Source: Bradyrhizobium sp. S69 (GTDB lineage Bacteria > Pseudomonadota > Alphaproteobacteria > Rhizobiales > Xanthobacteraceae). Taken from it: a DNA stretch of 64,000 nt. Positions 9,061 through 19,312 of the stretch are shown piece by piece; within the stretch, counting starts at the first letter, position 1; every line of letters starts with the position of its first letter. The DNA lies in assembly GCF_009766005.1 (NCBI RefSeq), contig NZ_LMUK01000024.1, forward strand, positions 54,982 through 118,981, read 5' to 3'. Made by a program: the position numbers and the translations under genes. The notes under the pieces are model-generated. The model searched no databases. It was not told the origin of the DNA and saw only the letters and a program-made list of their open reading frames with translations.

Positions 9061-9201
9061 GAGGGAGCGCGCTCCCTCTCCCGTTGGGAGAGGGTTGGGG
9101 TGAGGGGTTACGGCCTCTCGTTAAGCGCCCCTCACCCGATTTGCACCGGACGATGCTTCGCATCGCCGGAAGCAAATCGACCTCTCCCCGACGGGGAGAG
9201 G
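9061..9201. repeat. Dispersed inverted repeat, family D (copy 1)
   Basis: A roughly 140-base element built on CCCTCTCCCGTTGGGAGAGG at one end and CCTCTCCCCGACGGGGAGAGG at the other, with CACCCGATTTGCACCGG in the middle. It is a non-coding palindromic repeat between convergent genes and may also terminate transcripts. A related, larger copy sits between hisH and hisA. Confidence 0.75.
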
Positions 9202-9249
9202 TGAGCTGAAATACCGAGCCAGACCGACTCAACTAAAAGTCATCTAGAT

Positions 9250-10374
9250 CTAGAACGGCCGTACGATTCCGACCCGCGGCACCAGCGTTACGATCCAGCC
9301 GAATATCGTCGTCTTGGTGTCGATCGCGGAGATCGGCGCGGTGGGTTGACAACTCGGCAACATCTTCACCGCATGCAGGATCAGGAACATGCAAACCGCC
9401 CAGTTCGAGATCCAGCGCGAATAGTCGAACACGGTCGCGAAGATAATCAGATAGGCCACGCTCACCATCACGATCGCGGCGATCACGATTCGGCGATGGA
9501 ATTGATCCGACAACGCGCCGATCAGCTCGGCAAAATATCGCCACAGCGGCGCATGCAGCCAGATCAGCAGCGCAAAGACCGGCACGCCGAGAAGGTTCGA
9601 GGGCATTCGCGCCCAGGTATCCAGAAGCTCCTTTGATAGCGGCTGGTACCAGATGTAGCTGAAGCCTAGGAGGTCGGTGCGCGACGGATCGGCCATCCGG
9701 GTCTGGAGATAGCGGACGAAGTCGGCTTCCGGAATCGGCATCGTTCCATAGAATTGCGCGGCAAAGAACAGGATCGCGACCGCGGCCATGGCGGCGAGGC
9801 CGGCAAACGCGTTGGCGCGGGTAAAACCCTGCGCGAGGTAATAGCGCAGCACCACGATGACCGCGATGGTCGGCAGATACATCAGGAAATGGATGTGGTG
9901 GATCAGAATGAGGATCATCGAGAACAGCGCCGCGCACAGCACGAACGCGATCGAGCGCGCCGGTATCAACAACAGGACGATGGCGAGCGCGCAGCCATAG
10001 ATGTCGAAATGCCCGAGCGTATGCATGAAATTCTTCAGGAAGAATGGCGAGCCGGCCATCAACACCAACAGCGGCATGTTGCGTTCGCCGAAGCCGAAGG
10101 TTCGCCGGAACAACTCAACGAACAGCCCGAGCGTGATCAGCCAGGCCACACCGCCAAGCGCAAACACCAGCCACACCGGCACCTTGGCGGTGAAAAGCGA
10201 TACGACCGCGCCGATCAGCGCCCGCTTGGTGAATCCGAAATGATAATCGACCAGCAAATGGATGTAGGGGACGAACGGCGGCAGCGTGATCTTGTGAACG
10301 AAAACCCCGACCAGCACAGCGACGTTGACGGCCAGCATCAAGCGCCAGGGATTTTGCCATAACCGCAGATTCAT
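9250..10374 (-). CDS. Polytopic membrane protein of unknown function
   Basis: A 374-residue protein with about nine hydrophobic segments covering most of its length. It starts at an ATG (MNLRLWQNPWRL). The length, the Arg-rich first loop (DYHFGFTKRALIG) and conserved-looking aromatic/acidic loop patches (FMHTLGHFDIYG, IHHIHFLMYLP) resemble the general plan of GT-C glycosyltransferase-like or lipid-linked sugar membrane proteins, but I cannot name a family. It stands alone between two dispersed repeats, so its neighbours give no clue. Confidence 0.75.
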   Translation of the reverse strand: MNLRLWQNPWRLMLAVNVAVLVGVFVHKITLPPFVPYIHLLVDYHFGFTKRALIGAVVSLFTAKVPVWLVFALGGVAWLITLGLFVELFRRTFGFGERNMPLLVLMAGSPFFLKNFMHTLGHFDIYGCALAIVLLLIPARSIAFVLCAALFSMILILIHHIHFLMYLPTIAVIVVLRYYLAQGFTRANAFAGLAAMAAVAILFFAAQFYGTMPIPEADFVRYLQTRMADPSRTDLLGFSYIWYQPLSKELLDTWARMPSNLLGVPVFALLIWLHAPLWRYFAELIGALSDQFHRRIVIAAIVMVSVAYLIIFATVFDYSRWISNWAVCMFLILHAVKMLPSCQPTAPISAIDTKTTIFGWIVTLVPRVGIVRPF

Positions 10375-10473
10375 TCAGCACCAATTCGTCAAATCGGTGC
10401 CGACTATCACATGGCCGCTGTGCGGTGGGCAATCTCTCGTCGTCCCCGCGAAGTAGACTGTGAAGCAATCTCC

Positions 10474-10586
10474 GCCGTCATCCTGAGGTGCGAGCTCTTG
10501 CGAGCCTCGAAGGATGTTGTTCAGCGCAGTGCGTGCGGCCATCCTTCGAGGCGCGCCAAAGATGGCGCGCACCTCAGGATGACGGC
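10474..10586. repeat. Dispersed inverted repeat, family A (copy 1)
   Basis: An element of about 110 bases that begins CGTCATCCTGAGG and ends CCTCAGGATGACG. Internal arms GCGAGCCTCGAAGGATG and CATCCTTCGAGGCGCGC can form a long imperfect hairpin. It is the most frequent repeat here, with six copies. Confidence 0.85.
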
Positions 10587-10627
10587 GGTGATAGCTTCCC
10601 TGGCTTGTTCGCCGGGACGACGGAACG

Positions 10628-11929
10628 CTACAAAATAAACCGGCTGAGATCAGCGTTCTTGGCGAGATCGCCGACATGCTTCTGGACGTAGTCGGCGTCG
10701 ATCCGGATGGTCTCGCCGTTGCGGTCGGGGGCGGCGAATGAAATTTCGTCGAGCACGCGCTCCATCACGGTCTGCAGCCGCCGCGCGCCGATATTCTCGA
10801 CGGTGGAGTTGACTGCCACCGCGACGTCGGCGAGCGCGTCGATGGCATCGGGGGTGATGTCCAAGGTCACGCCCTCGGTTTGCATCAACGCGATATATTG
10901 CTTGATCAGCGAGGCCTCCGGTTCGGTCAGGATGCGGCGCATGTCGTCGCGGCTCAGCGCTTCCAGTTCGACGCGGATCGGCAGCCGGCCCTGCAATTCC
11001 GGCAGCAGGTCGGACGGCTTGGCGATGTGAAAGGCGCCGGAGGCGATGAACAGGATGTGATCGGTTTTGACCGCGCCGTGCTTGGTCGAGACCGTGGTGC
11101 CCTCGATCAACGGCAACAGGTCGCGCTGCACGCCTTCGCGCGAGACGTCGCCGCCGGTGCGGCCGTCGCGCACGCAGATCTTGTCGATCTCGTCGAGAAA
11201 CACGATGCCGTTGTTCTCGACCGCGCTGATCGCTTCCAGCACCAGCTGGTCGCTGTCCAACAGCTTGTCGGATTCCTCGTTGACCAGGATCTCGTGCGAA
11301 TTTTCAACCGTCAGGCGACGGGTCTTGGTCCGTCCGCCCATTTTGCCGAAGATATCGCCGATCGAGATCGCGCCCATCTGCGACCCAGGCATGCCGGGGA
11401 TCTCGAACATCGGCATGCCGCCGGAGGATTGCGTCTCGATCTCGATTTCCTTGTCGTTGAGCTCGCCGGCGCGCAATTTCTTGCGAAACGAATCGCGTGT
11501 CGTGGCGCTCGAATTGGCGCCGACCAGGGCATCGAGCACCCGATCCTCGGCGGCAAGCTGGGCGCGGGCCTGCACATCCTTGCGTTTGCGTTCGCGGGTC
11601 TGCGCGATCGCGGCTTCGACCAGGTCGCGAATGATCTGCTCGACGTCGCGGCCGACATAGCCGACCTCGGTGAATTTCGTGGCCTCGACCTTGATGAACG
11701 GCGCGCCGGCGAGCTTGGCCAACCGCCGCGCGATCTCGGTCTTGCCGACGCCGGTCGGCCCGATCATAAGGATGTTCTTCGGCAGCACCTCGTCGCGCAG
11801 ATTGCCGGTGAGCTGCAACCGCCGCCAGCGATTGCGCAGCGCGATCGACACCGCGCGCTTGGCGTCGGCCTGGCCGACGATGTAGCGGTCGAGTTCGGAA
11901 ACGATTTCACGGGGAGAGAAGTTGGTCAT
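10628..11929 (-). CDS. hslU: HslU, ATPase subunit of the HslUV protease
   Basis: A 433-residue AAA+ unfoldase that feeds substrates into the HslV chamber. Walker A GPTGVGKT is at residues 57-64 and Walker B is [11 protein letters not shown]. The I-domain lies between them and the C-terminal sensor-2/HslV-docking tail ends in LSRFIL. The start [20 protein letters not shown] is canonical. It is separated from hslV by an acetyltransferase and a DUF2585 gene on the same strand, the usual rhizobial order, so the four may be coexpressed. Confidence 0.97.
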   Translation of the reverse strand: MTNFSPREIVSELDRYIVGQADAKRAVSIALRNRWRRLQLTGNLRDEVLPKNILMIGPTGVGKTEIARRLAKLAGAPFIKVEATKFTEVGYVGRDVEQIIRDLVEAAIAQTRERKRKDVQARAQLAAEDRVLDALVGANSSATTRDSFRKKLRAGELNDKEIEIETQSSGGMPMFEIPGMPGSQMGAISIGDIFGKMGGRTKTRRLTVENSHEILVNEESDKLLDSDQLVLEAISAVENNGIVFLDEIDKICVRDGRTGGDVSREGVQRDLLPLIEGTTVSTKHGAVKTDHILFIASGAFHIAKPSDLLPELQGRLPIRVELEALSRDDMRRILTEPEASLIKQYIALMQTEGVTLDITPDAIDALADVAVAVNSTVENIGARRLQTVMERVLDEISFAAPDRNGETIRIDADYVQKHVGDLAKNADLSRFIL

Positions 11930-12000
11930 GAGTCCTAGCTAGGTCCAAAATGGTTCGAGAACAAGTTCATCGGAGGTTCATCGGAGGTTCCTGGGGGACG

Positions 12001-12603
12001 TCAGATGATCGGCGGGCCGGCCTGCCATTGCCGGATCGCCTCAAAGGGGTGGACCAGCATGATGATATTCAGGGTCAGATTGTCGCGGATGTGAAGCCCG
12101 ACCAGGATTTCGAACGCCAGCGCGATCACAACCGTCATCGCGACAGGGAGTTTTCGCGCCAGCAGGAAACCGATCACCATCGACAGCGTATCGGAGACCG
12201 AATTGACGATGCTGTCGCCGAAATAGTCCAGCGACATCGTGGCCGAGCGATAGCGCTCGATGATCCAGTTGGAATTCTCCAGGATCTCCCAGCCGCCTTC
12301 GACCAGCATGGCGATCATCAGGCGGCCGGGCCATGGCAGTCGCCGCAGCAACAGCCAGGTCGCGGCGTAAAACAGGAAGCCGTGGATGATGTGCGAAAAG
12401 GTGTACCAGTCGGTGAGGTGCTGCGAGTTCTCCGAGCTCTGCACCACGCCGTGCCAGAACTTCACGTATCCACAGGCGCAGATCGGCAGCCGCCCCATGG
12501 CATAGAGGATCGAGGCCTGCAATGCGATCAGGCAGGCCGCGATCAGCGCCCACTGCCAGGCGGCGAGTCGAGGGAGTGAAGGCGTACTTTGATCCGAGGT
12601 CAT
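12001..12603 (-). CDS. DUF2585 (UPF0314) membrane protein
   Basis: A 200-residue integral membrane protein with about four to five hydrophobic segments and the family core [17 protein letters not shown]...[18 protein letters not shown]. The function is unknown. The ATG overlaps the stop of the upstream acetyltransferase gene by four bases (ATGA), suggesting translational coupling. The gene lies between hslV and hslU in the order seen in other Rhizobiales. Confidence 0.85.
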   Translation of the reverse strand: MTSDQSTPSLPRLAAWQWALIAACLIALQASILYAMGRLPICACGYVKFWHGVVQSSENSQHLTDWYTFSHIIHGFLFYAATWLLLRRLPWPGRLMIAMLVEGGWEILENSNWIIERYRSATMSLDYFGDSIVNSVSDTLSMVIGFLLARKLPVAMTVVIALAFEILVGLHIRDNLTLNIIMLVHPFEAIRQWQAGPPII

Positions 12604-13085
12604 GGGTTTCGCACCATCATCAGCGCCGGGCCGTCGGGCGTCTCGATCACGCGTTCGCTCTGAAAGCCGGCTCTCGTGTAGGCGCGCACCGCCCGTGCGT
12701 TGCCAGGATCGGGATCGGTCACGATTCGCGGGATGCCTGCGGCCAACAAGCCGTCGGTGAACTGCCGGATGAATGTTGAACCATGACCGCGGCCAATCAT
12801 GTCGGGCTTACCGATGAACTGGTCGATGCCGCGGGTGGATTGCGGCTGCGGCCCAAAACCCTGGTTCCACGCACTCAGCGCGTAGCATTGGATGTAGCCG
12901 AACGGGTTCTCGCCGAGCGCGACAATGAATTGATCCATGTCCGGATGGTCGAGATCGCCGCTCACTAGCGCGTATTGCTCGTCGGGGTCACCCCACCATC
13001 GCACCACTTCAGGCGTCTCCAGCCAGCGCCGGATCATCGGCAGATGATCTCGCGACATCGCGTGGAGGGCGTATGCGGGCGCCAT
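12600..13085 (-). CDS. GNAT-family acetyltransferase, AAC(6')-like
   Basis: A 161-residue N-acetyltransferase. The acetyl-CoA binding motif is [17 protein letters not shown] and the closing beta strand is [13 protein letters not shown]. The N-terminal [18 protein letters not shown] resembles AAC(6')/siderophore-type acetyltransferases that act on amines; the actual substrate is unknown. It lies 12 bases downstream of hslV and overlaps the next gene, so it is probably part of the hslV-hslU transcript. Confidence 0.85.
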   Translation of the reverse strand: MAPAYALHAMSRDHLPMIRRWLETPEVVRWWGDPDEQYALVSGDLDHPDMDQFIVALGENPFGYIQCYALSAWNQGFGPQPQSTRGIDQFIGKPDMIGRGHGSTFIRQFTDGLLAAGIPRIVTDPDPGNARAVRAYTRAGFQSERVIETPDGPALMMVRNP

Positions 13086-13097
13086 CGACCGATCGCC

Positions 13098-13649
13098 TCA
13101 CAAGGTCTCGATGGTCACGTTGCGGTTGGTATAGACGCAAATGTCGGCGGCGATATCGAGCGCGCGGCGGACGATGGTCTCGGCATCCTTGTCGCTGTCG
13201 ACCAGCGCGCGGGCGGCCGCCAAAGCATAATTGCCGCCGGATCCGATCGCCATCACGCCGGCTTCCGGCTCCAGCACGTCGCCGGTGCCGGTCAGCACCA
13301 GCGACACGTCTTTGTCGGCGACGATCATCATCGCCTCCAGCCGGCGCAGATAGCGGTCGGTACGCCAGTCCTTGGCGAGTTCGACCGCGGCCCGGGTCAA
13401 CTGTCCCGGATATTGCTCCAGCTTGCTTTCCAGCCGCTCGAACAGCGTGAAGGCGTCCGCGGTGGCCCCGGCAAAGCCGCCGATCACGTCGCCCTTTCCG
13501 AGTTTCCGGACCTTTTTGGCGTTGGATTTGATCACGGTCTGGCCGATCGAGACCTGCCCGTCGCCGCCGATCACGACCTTGCCGCCCTTGCGGACCGTCA
13601 AAATGGTGGTGCCGTGCCAGACCGGCGATTCCGTCTGTGAAGCTTGCAT
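13098..13649 (-). CDS. hslV: HslV, peptidase subunit of the HslUV protease
   Basis: A 183-residue Ntn-hydrolase related to the proteasome beta subunit. The catalytic threonine is the first T of [10 protein letters not shown], so a short N-terminal leader must be removed to expose it, as in other alphaproteobacterial HslV proteins. The conserved [11 protein letters not shown] and [14 protein letters not shown] segments are present. It is divergent from hisB, with a 229-base gap. Confidence 0.97.
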   Translation of the reverse strand: MQASQTESPVWHGTTILTVRKGGKVVIGGDGQVSIGQTVIKSNAKKVRKLGKGDVIGGFAGATADAFTLFERLESKLEQYPGQLTRAAVELAKDWRTDRYLRRLEAMMIVADKDVSLVLTGTGDVLEPEAGVMAIGSGGNYALAAARALVDSDKDAETIVRRALDIAADICVYTNRNVTIETL

Positions 13650-13834
13650 GGAATACCTCTTGTTCGCCCGGATTTAGGGATTTGCCGGTCGGGTTACAAT
13701 CGAGATCGCTTGCGGGACCGTTTGACGCCGGATTCCGGTCACCATAGGCCGAAGTTCGGCCTTTAAGGGGTCATACCGCAGTGGCGAAGGCAGGGTGAGC
13801 CTGTTAAAAGGGCCGCGATTTCAGACATTAAACG

Positions 13835-13859
13835 AGAGCGGGATGAGTAATCCCGCTCT
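13835..13859 (+). promoter_or_regulatory. Hairpin in the hisB leader
   Basis: A perfect 9-bp stem (AGAGCGGGA / TCCCGCTCT) with a 7-base loop ends 19 bases before the hisB ATG. Only two T residues follow it, so it is a weak terminator candidate. It could be an attenuator-like leader structure or an mRNA-stability element. No His-rich leader peptide is evident. Confidence 0.45.
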
Positions 13860-13878
13860 TGGACGGGAAGCACTTTTC

Positions 13879-14472
13879 ATGCGCACGGCAACCATCAAGC
13901 GCAAGACCAAAGAGACCGATATCGAGGTGACGGTGAACCTCGACGGGTCAGGCGTGTCCAACGTCGCGACCGGGATCGGCTTCTTCGACCATATGCTCGA
14001 CCTCTTGGCCCGGCATTCGCGCCTCGACATCACGGTCAAGGCGGTGGGCGATCTTCACGTCGACCAGCACCATACCACCGAGGATGTCGGGATTGCGCTC
14101 GGCCAGGCCGTGAAGCAGGCGCTCGGCGCCATGGCCGGCATCACCCGCTATGCCTCGATCCACATGCCGATGGACGAGACGCTGTCGCGGGTCGTGATCG
14201 ACATTTCGGGGCGGCCGGTGCTGGTGTTCAAGGTGGATTTCCCGCGCGACAAGGTCGGCAATTTCGATACTGAGCTGGTTCGCGAGTGGTTCAACGCCTT
14301 TACCATCAACGCCGGCGTGACTTTGCACGTCGAGACCCTATATGGCGAGAACAGCCATCATATCGCCGAATCCTGCTTCAAGGGTCTGGCGCGGGCGCTG
14401 CGTGCAGCGATTGCGATCGATCCGCGCGCCGCCGGCGAAGTGCCGTCCACCAAGGGTCAGCTCGGCGGCTGA
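13879..14472 (+). CDS. hisB: Imidazoleglycerol-phosphate dehydratase
   Basis: Sixth step of histidine synthesis: dehydration of imidazole glycerol phosphate to imidazole acetol phosphate, using two Mn ions. The metal-binding His-rich motifs are [27 protein letters not shown] and ENSHHIAES. The frame is open from 13795, but the ATG at 13879 ([13 protein letters not shown]) gives the normal 197 residues and has GGGAAG upstream. It is the monofunctional form, without the phosphatase domain of enteric HisB. It heads the his cluster. Confidence 0.96.
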   Translation: MRTATIKRKTKETDIEVTVNLDGSGVSNVATGIGFFDHMLDLLARHSRLDITVKAVGDLHVDQHHTTEDVGIALGQAVKQALGAMAGITRYASIHMPMDETLSRVVIDISGRPVLVFKVDFPRDKVGNFDTELVREWFNAFTINAGVTLHVETLYGENSHHIAESCFKGLARALRAAIAIDPRAAGEVPSTKGQLGG

Positions 14473-14500
14473 TGAGCCGCGTTCTCGGCGGAGAGGTCTG

Positions 14501-15031
14501 ATGCCGGTCTACACAGTTCATGCCCCGGTCGCGACCGATGCCAGCATCGCCGCGACCGACAGGTTCGCTTTCGTTCGCGACGGGTTTCACCTCTGGGCCT
14601 TCGTTTTCGGTCCGCTGTGGCTCGTGGCGCATCGGCTCTGGATGGCGCTGATCGGCTGGATCGCAGCCCTCGCCGCGATTGATTTCGCGATGACGGCCCT
14701 CGGCGCCGGCGGTGGGGCAGCCTTCCTGGCCAATGGGTTGATCGCGCTGTTGATGGGATTTGAGGCTGCAAGCCTGCAGCGCTGGACGCTGTCGCGGCGC
14801 AATTGGCGCCAGCTCGACATCGTGGTGGCCGACGATGAGGAAGCCGCCGAGCGGCGGTTCTTCGATCGCTGGACCGCCAAACAGCGCGGTCTCAGCAACG
14901 ATCAATGGGCGAGCGATCGCGGCGCGCCGCCGCCGACGCGCGATATCCCGGGTCAGCCGTTTTCGAAGCCGCCGCCGCTGGCGCAAAGCGAGATCATCGG
15001 GCTGTTCCCGCAACCGGGTGCCTCACGATGA
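14501..15031 (+). CDS. DUF2628 membrane protein
   Basis: A 176-residue protein with two or three membrane segments ([32 protein letters not shown] and a following hydrophobic stretch) and a Pro-rich cytosolic tail. [17 protein letters not shown] is the DUF2628 signature. No function is established. It starts 28 bases after hisB and its stop overlaps the hisH start (ATGA), a conserved position in Rhizobiales his operons. Confidence 0.85.
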   Translation: MPVYTVHAPVATDASIAATDRFAFVRDGFHLWAFVFGPLWLVAHRLWMALIGWIAALAAIDFAMTALGAGGGAAFLANGLIALLMGFEAASLQRWTLSRRNWRQLDIVVADDEEAAERRFFDRWTAKQRGLSNDQWASDRGAPPPTRDIPGQPFSKPPPLAQSEIIGLFPQPGASR

Positions 15032-15678
15032 GCGTGGCGATTATCGATTACGGCTCCGGCAATCTGCACTCGGCGGCGAAGGCGTTCGAGCGCGCGACGC
15101 GGGGCATGGAAAACCCGGACAAGATCGTCGTGACCCGCGATCCGGAGGTGGTGTATCGCGCCGATCGCATCGTGCTGCCCGGCGTCGGCGCGTTCGCCGA
15201 TTGCCGCAAAGGCCTCGACTCGGTTGACGGCATGCTCGAGGCGATGACGGAAGCGGTGCGCAAAAAGGCGCGCCCGTTCTTCGGCATCTGCGTCGGCATG
15301 CAGTTGATGGCGACCCGCGGCAAGGAGCACGTCACCACTGATGGCTTCAACTGGATCGCCGGCGACGTCGAGAAGATCGCACCGCGCGAGGAGAATCTGA
15401 AAATTCCCCACATGGGCTGGAATACGCTCGATGTGTTGCGCGAGCATCCGGTGCTGGAACGTCTGCCGCTGGGGCCGAAAGGCCGCCACGCTTATTTCGT
15501 GCACTCCTATCACCTCAACGCCACCCATGAGGCGGATGTGCTGGCACGCGCCGATTACGGCGGCCCGGTGACCGCGATGGTCGGGAAGGACACCGCTATC
15601 GGCACGCAATTTCACCCCGAGAAGAGCCAGCGTTTCGGGCTGGCCCTGATCTCGAATTTCCTGAGGTGGAAGCCGTGA
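15028..15678 (+). CDS. hisH: Imidazole glycerol phosphate synthase, glutamine amidotransferase subunit
   Basis: Produces ammonia from glutamine and channels it to HisF. It is a class-I amidotransferase: the nucleophile C88 is in GICVGMQLM and the His/Glu pair is in QFHPEKS. The 216-residue length is standard. The ATG at 15028 overlaps the DUF2628 stop; an upstream open extension is not used. A 231-base gap containing a dispersed repeat separates it from hisA. Confidence 0.96.
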   Translation: MSVAIIDYGSGNLHSAAKAFERATRGMENPDKIVVTRDPEVVYRADRIVLPGVGAFADCRKGLDSVDGMLEAMTEAVRKKARPFFGICVGMQLMATRGKEHVTTDGFNWIAGDVEKIAPREENLKIPHMGWNTLDVLREHPVLERLPLGPKGRHAYFVHSYHLNATHEADVLARADYGGPVTAMVGKDTAIGTQFHPEKSQRFGLALISNFLRWKP

Positions 15679-15708
15679 TGAGACAACCAGTCGCCGTATC
15701 TCTTTCTT

Positions 15709-15880
15709 ACCCTCCCCTGGAGGGGGAGGGTCGGCTCGCATCGCTAGATGCGAGACGGGGTGGGGTGGCGCAGAGATGGTTGGAGCGCCGCGGATGAACA
15801 CACTTCCACCCCACCCCGCTCGCACCGGCCGATGCTGCGCATCGCCCAGCGCGATCGACCCTCCCCCTCCAGGGGAGGGT
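15709..15880. repeat. Dispersed inverted repeat, family D (copy 2), inside the his cluster
   Basis: A 172-base element with perfect 25-bp terminal inverted repeats (ends ACCCTCCCCTGGAGG and CCTCCAGGGGAGGGT) and an interior with further palindromes. It lies between hisH and hisA and could weaken or process the operon mRNA. Confidence 0.85.
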
Positions 15881-15909
15881 GAACTCCGACGCCGTTCAGG
15901 TAACGCAAC

Positions 15910-16650
15910 GTGATTCTTTTTCCCGCCATCGATCTGAAGAACGGCCAATGCGTGCGGCTCGAACAGGGCGACATGGCCCGCGCCACCGTGTTCAACCTCG
16001 ATCCCTCCGCCCAGGCCCGCGCGTTTGCCGCGCAAGGCTTTGAATATCTGCACGTGGTCGATCTCGACGGCGCGTTTGCCGGCAAGCCGGTCAACGCGCA
16101 GGCGGTCGAGGGCATGCTGAAGGTGGTCACGATGCCGGTGCAGCTCGGCGGCGGCATTCGCGATCTCGCCACCGTCGAGGCCTGGCTTTCAAAGGGCGTC
16201 GCGCGGGTCATCATCGGCACCGCGGCGGTGCGCGATCCGGAGCTGGTGAAAAACGCCGCGAAACAATTTCCGGGCCGCGTCGCGGTCGGGCTCGACGCCC
16301 GTGACGGCAAGGTCGCGGTGCAAGGTTGGGCCGAGACATCAGAAGTTACCGCACTCGAAATCGCGCAGCGGTTCGAGGATGCCGGCGTCGCCGCGATCAT
16401 CTTTACGGATATTGCGCGCGACGGCCTGCTGAAAGGTCTCAATCTCGACGCTACCATCACGCTCGCGGACCATATTTCTATCCCGGTGATCGCCTCGGGC
16501 GGCTTTGCCTCGATCGAGGACGTCAAGGCGTTGTTGCTGCCGCGGGCGAAAAAACTCGCCGGTGCGATCGCCGGCCGCGCGCTTTACGACGGCCGCCTCG
16601 ATGCCGCCGCGGCGCTGGCGCTGATCCGCAACGCCCGCGCGGCGGCCTAG
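15910..16650 (+). CDS. hisA: Phosphoribosylformimino-5-aminoimidazole carboxamide ribotide isomerase
   Basis: Amadori isomerisation of ProFAR to PRFAR, the fourth step of histidine synthesis, by a (beta-alpha)8 barrel. The N-terminal [16 protein letters not shown] contains the catalytic Asp (D8), and [17 protein letters not shown] holds the second. Duplicated phosphate-binding loops (GGGIRD, ASGGFAS) are present. It starts with GTG and has 246 residues. Confidence 0.96.
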   Translation: MILFPAIDLKNGQCVRLEQGDMARATVFNLDPSAQARAFAAQGFEYLHVVDLDGAFAGKPVNAQAVEGMLKVVTMPVQLGGGIRDLATVEAWLSKGVARVIIGTAAVRDPELVKNAAKQFPGRVAVGLDARDGKVAVQGWAETSEVTALEIAQRFEDAGVAAIIFTDIARDGLLKGLNLDATITLADHISIPVIASGGFASIEDVKALLLPRAKKLAGAIAGRALYDGRLDAAAALALIRNARAAA

Positions 16651-16698
16651 AGCATGATCCGGAAAAGTGGGAACCGGTTTTCCGAAAAGATCATGCTC
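16650..16698. repeat. Palindromic dispersed repeat, family C
   Basis: A 49-base element with perfect 10-bp ends GAGCATGATC / GATCATGCTC and inner arms GGAAAAGTGG and CCGGTTTTCCG. It lies between hisA and hisF. The type recurs in Bradyrhizobium and related genomes, from general knowledge; only one copy is in this window. Confidence 0.75.
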
Positions 16699-16715
16699 AA
16701 ACGAAAGAAGCTCTG

Positions 16716-17492
16716 ATGTTCAAGGTGCGCGTGATTCCCTGTCTCGACGTCAAGGACGGCCGCGTCGTCAAGGGCGTCAACTTCGTCGACCTGCGCGATG
16801 CCGGCGATCCGGTGGAAGCGGCGATTGCCTATGACGCCGCCGGCGCCGACGAATTGTGCTTTCTCGACATCACGGCGACCCACGAAAATCGCGGCACCAT
16901 GCTGGATGTGGTCAGGCGCACCGCCGAGGCCTGCTTCATGCCGCTGACGGTCGGCGGCGGCGTGCGCACCGTCGATGATATTCGCGTGCTGCTGCGCTCC
17001 GGCGCCGACAAGGTGTCGATCAACAGCGCGGCCGTCAGCCGCCGCGAATTCGTGAGGGAAGGCGCCGAGAAATTTGGCGAACAATGCATCGTGGTGGCGA
17101 TCGACGCCAAGCGCGTCAAGCGCGGCGGTGGCGGCGAGCGCTGGGAGATATTCACCCATGGCGGCCGCAATTCGACCGGGATCGACGCCATCGAATATGC
17201 CCAGGAAGTGGTCTCGCTCGGTGCCGGCGAAATCCTGCTGACCTCGATGGACCGCGACGGCACCCGTCAGGGATTTGACTTGCCGCTTACCCAGGCCGTC
17301 GCCGACAGTGTTCCCGTACCGGTGATCGCGTCGGGCGGGGTGGGCAACCTCGACCATCTGGTGGACGGCATCCGCCAGGGGCATGCGACCGCGGTGCTGG
17401 CGGCATCGATCTTCCATTTCGGGGAATTTACCATTCGCCAAGCCAAGGATCACATGGTTCGCGCCGGGCTGCCGATGCGGCTCGATCCCTGA
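16716..17492 (+). CDS. hisF: Imidazole glycerol phosphate synthase, cyclase subunit
   Basis: Combines PRFAR with ammonia from HisH to give IGP and AICAR. It is a (beta-alpha)8 barrel with catalytic D11 in [19 protein letters not shown] and the second Asp in [10 protein letters not shown]. Phosphate loops LTVGGGVRT and VIASGGVGN are intact. It has 258 residues. The start is the ATG after AAAGAAG; the longer open frame overlapping hisA is spurious. Confidence 0.96.
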   Translation: MFKVRVIPCLDVKDGRVVKGVNFVDLRDAGDPVEAAIAYDAAGADELCFLDITATHENRGTMLDVVRRTAEACFMPLTVGGGVRTVDDIRVLLRSGADKVSINSAAVSRREFVREGAEKFGEQCIVVAIDAKRVKRGGGGERWEIFTHGGRNSTGIDAIEYAQEVVSLGAGEILLTSMDRDGTRQGFDLPLTQAVADSVPVPVIASGGVGNLDHLVDGIRQGHATAVLAASIFHFGEFTIRQAKDHMVRAGLPMRLDP

Positions 17493-17559
17493 CGACTCTT
17501 TGTGACAGAAGTGCTAAATCCCACATTGATGAACGGTTCCCGCAAGGTTAGGGGAGCCC

Positions 17560-17898
17560 GTGCGAGTTGAGTTGATGCCGCGTTTCACCATCCAAGATCT
17601 TGCCGCCACCATCGATGCCCGCGCGGCATCGGGAGGAGAGGCGTCCTACACCCGCAAGCTGCTGGACAAGGGCACCGAGCATTGCGCCAAGAAGTTCGGC
17701 GAGGAGGCGGTGGAGACGATCATCGCCGCGGTCGGAACTAACCGCGACAATCTGATCGGCGAAAGCGCGGATGTGTTGTTCCATTTGCTGGTGTTGTTGA
17801 AATCGCGCGGCATCGGCCTCGAGGAGGTCGAGGCCGCGTTGGCGAAGCGCACCGGCATGTCGGGTCTGGAAGAGAAGGCGGCGCGCAAGCGGGACTAG
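17560..17898 (+). CDS. hisE: Phosphoribosyl-ATP pyrophosphatase
   Basis: Second step of histidine synthesis, hydrolysis of PR-ATP to PR-AMP. It is a small all-helical MazG-like protein (112 residues) with the metal-binding signature KKFGEEAVETIIAA and ESADVLFHLLVLL. The GTG start follows AGGGGAG closely; an in-frame ATG at 17575 (MPRFTIQDL) is a credible alternative. hisI is not adjacent, so the bifunctional HisIE form is not used here. Confidence 0.94.
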   Translation: MRVELMPRFTIQDLAATIDARAASGGEASYTRKLLDKGTEHCAKKFGEEAVETIIAAVGTNRDNLIGESADVLFHLLVLLKSRGIGLEEVEAALAKRTGMSGLEEKAARKRD

Positions 17899-17922
17899 CG
17901 CGGATTTGGGAGAGGCGGCCTC

Positions 17923-18879
17923 ATGGATATCAGGGCACCGGATCAGCAATATAATCCCTATCGGGTCTTCACCCGAAAACAGTGGTCGCATCTGCGCGAC
18001 GACACGCCAATGACGCTTGAGCCGGGTGAGTTCGACCGCCTGCGTTCGATGCACGACCGCCTCGATTTGCAGGAGGTCGAGGACATCTATTTGCCGCTGT
18101 CGCGGCTGCTGTCGATCTATGTCGATGCGACCCAACGGCTCTATTATTCGCAGCGCCAATTCCTGGCCATCCGTGACCGCAAGATGCCCTACATCGTCGG
18201 CGTCGCCGGTTCGGTCGCGGTCGGCAAGTCGACCACCGCGCGCGTGTTGCAGGCCCTGCTCGCGCGCTGGTCGCCGCGACCGAAGGTCGACCTGATCACG
18301 ACCGACGGCTTTCTGTTTCCGAACGCCGTGCTGGAACGGCAGGGCACCATGCAGAAGAAGGGCTTTCCGGAAAGCTACGATCTGCCGACGCTGCTGTCGT
18401 TCCTCAGCGACATCAAGGCCGGCCGCCGTCATGTGCGCGCGCCGGTCTATTCGCATCTGACCTACGACATCGTGCCGAACAAATGGGTCGAGATCGACCA
18501 GCCCGACATCCTGATTGTCGAGGGCGTCAACGTGCTGCAGACCGGGCGGCTGCCGCGTGACGGCAAGGCCGTGCCTTTCGTGTCCGACTTCTTTGATTTC
18601 TCGGTCTATATCGACGCCGACGAAGCTCCGCTGCGGCAGTGGTACATCAAGCGCTTCCTGGCGCTGCGCGACACCGCGTTCACCGATCCCAGGTCCTACT
18701 TCCATCGCTATGCGCTGCTGTCGGACGAGGAAGCGACGGCGACCGCGATCGCGATCTGGGAACGAACCAACCTCGCCAATCTCGAGGACAACATCCTGCC
18801 GACCCGCCCGCGCGCGACCCTGATCATGAAAAAGGGCGCCGATCACGTCGTCGAAACCGTAGCGCTACGGCGGCTGTAG
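17923..18879 (+). CDS. coaA: Pantothenate kinase, type I
   Basis: ATP-dependent phosphorylation of pantothenate, the first and usually feedback-controlled step of CoA synthesis. The 318-residue bacterial CoaA has its P-loop [12 protein letters not shown] at residues 93-104, the pantothenate-site motif [15 protein letters not shown], and [21 protein letters not shown]. It follows hisE by 24 bases, the typical hisE-coaA linkage of rhizobia. Confidence 0.96.
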   Translation: MDIRAPDQQYNPYRVFTRKQWSHLRDDTPMTLEPGEFDRLRSMHDRLDLQEVEDIYLPLSRLLSIYVDATQRLYYSQRQFLAIRDRKMPYIVGVAGSVAVGKSTTARVLQALLARWSPRPKVDLITTDGFLFPNAVLERQGTMQKKGFPESYDLPTLLSFLSDIKAGRRHVRAPVYSHLTYDIVPNKWVEIDQPDILIVEGVNVLQTGRLPRDGKAVPFVSDFFDFSVYIDADEAPLRQWYIKRFLALRDTAFTDPRSYFHRYALLSDEEATATAIAIWERTNLANLEDNILPTRPRATLIMKKGADHVVETVALRRL

Positions 18880-18884
18880 CTTGA

Positions 18885-18929
18885 CGTCATCCTGAGGAGC
18901 GGCGTCTTCGCCGCGTCTCGAAGGATGGC
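18885..18929. repeat. Family A repeat, left half (interrupted by the insertion sequence)
   Basis: Starts CGTCATCCTGAGGAGCGG and runs to CTCGAAGGATGGC, where the insertion sequence begins. The right half resumes at 20200 beyond the element. Confidence 0.8.
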
Positions 18930-18988
18930 TGAACCTCCTCCGAATTAGTGGACACCTGTAGTAGGCTTTAAGAGCCAGGAGGTGTCGA

Positions 18989-19312
18989 ATGGTAAAGCAT
19001 AAGCGACGGGCGTATGCGGACGACTATAAGCAGCGGGCGGTGGACCTGGTGGTTTCGAGCGGCCGCTCGGCGGGTTCGGTGGCCCGGGAGCTCGGGCTTC
19101 ACGAATCGGTGCTGTGCCGTTGGATGGCGGAACGAGGGAGTGCCCGAGCGCCAGCCGACGGTAGCGTTGCGGCCCCCCCAGCGCAGGCAACGCTGCCGTC
19201 GGCGGACCAAGCTGCGGAGATTGCCCGTTTGCAACGGGAGAACGAGCGATTGCGCCTGGAGCGCGACATTTTAAAAAAGTCGATCGCGATCTTTGCTGGA
19301 GACCGGACATGA
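18989..19312 (+). CDS. IS3-family transposase OrfA (DNA-binding helix-turn-helix)
   Basis: A 107-residue OrfA. The HTH region is YADDYKQRAVDLVVSSGRSAGSVARELGLHESVLCRWM, followed by an Ala/Pro-rich linker and a leucine-zipper-like heptad (IARLQRENERLRLERDILKK). It carries a slippery AAAAAAG at 19273-19279, read A-AAA-AAG. OrfB lies in the -1 frame, so programmed -1 frameshifting would yield the OrfAB transposase without any intervening stop. Confidence 0.9.
   Translation: MVKHKRRAYADDYKQRAVDLVVSSGRSAGSVARELGLHESVLCRWMAERGSARAPADGSVAAPPAQATLPSADQAAEIARLQRENERLRLERDILKKSIAIFAGDRT

Noticed and set aside
9754..10362. 202-codon plus-strand frame opposite the unknown membrane protein
   Set aside because: Charged, low-complexity antisense translation (Arg/Gln/His/Asp) typical of the complement of hydrophobic coding DNA.
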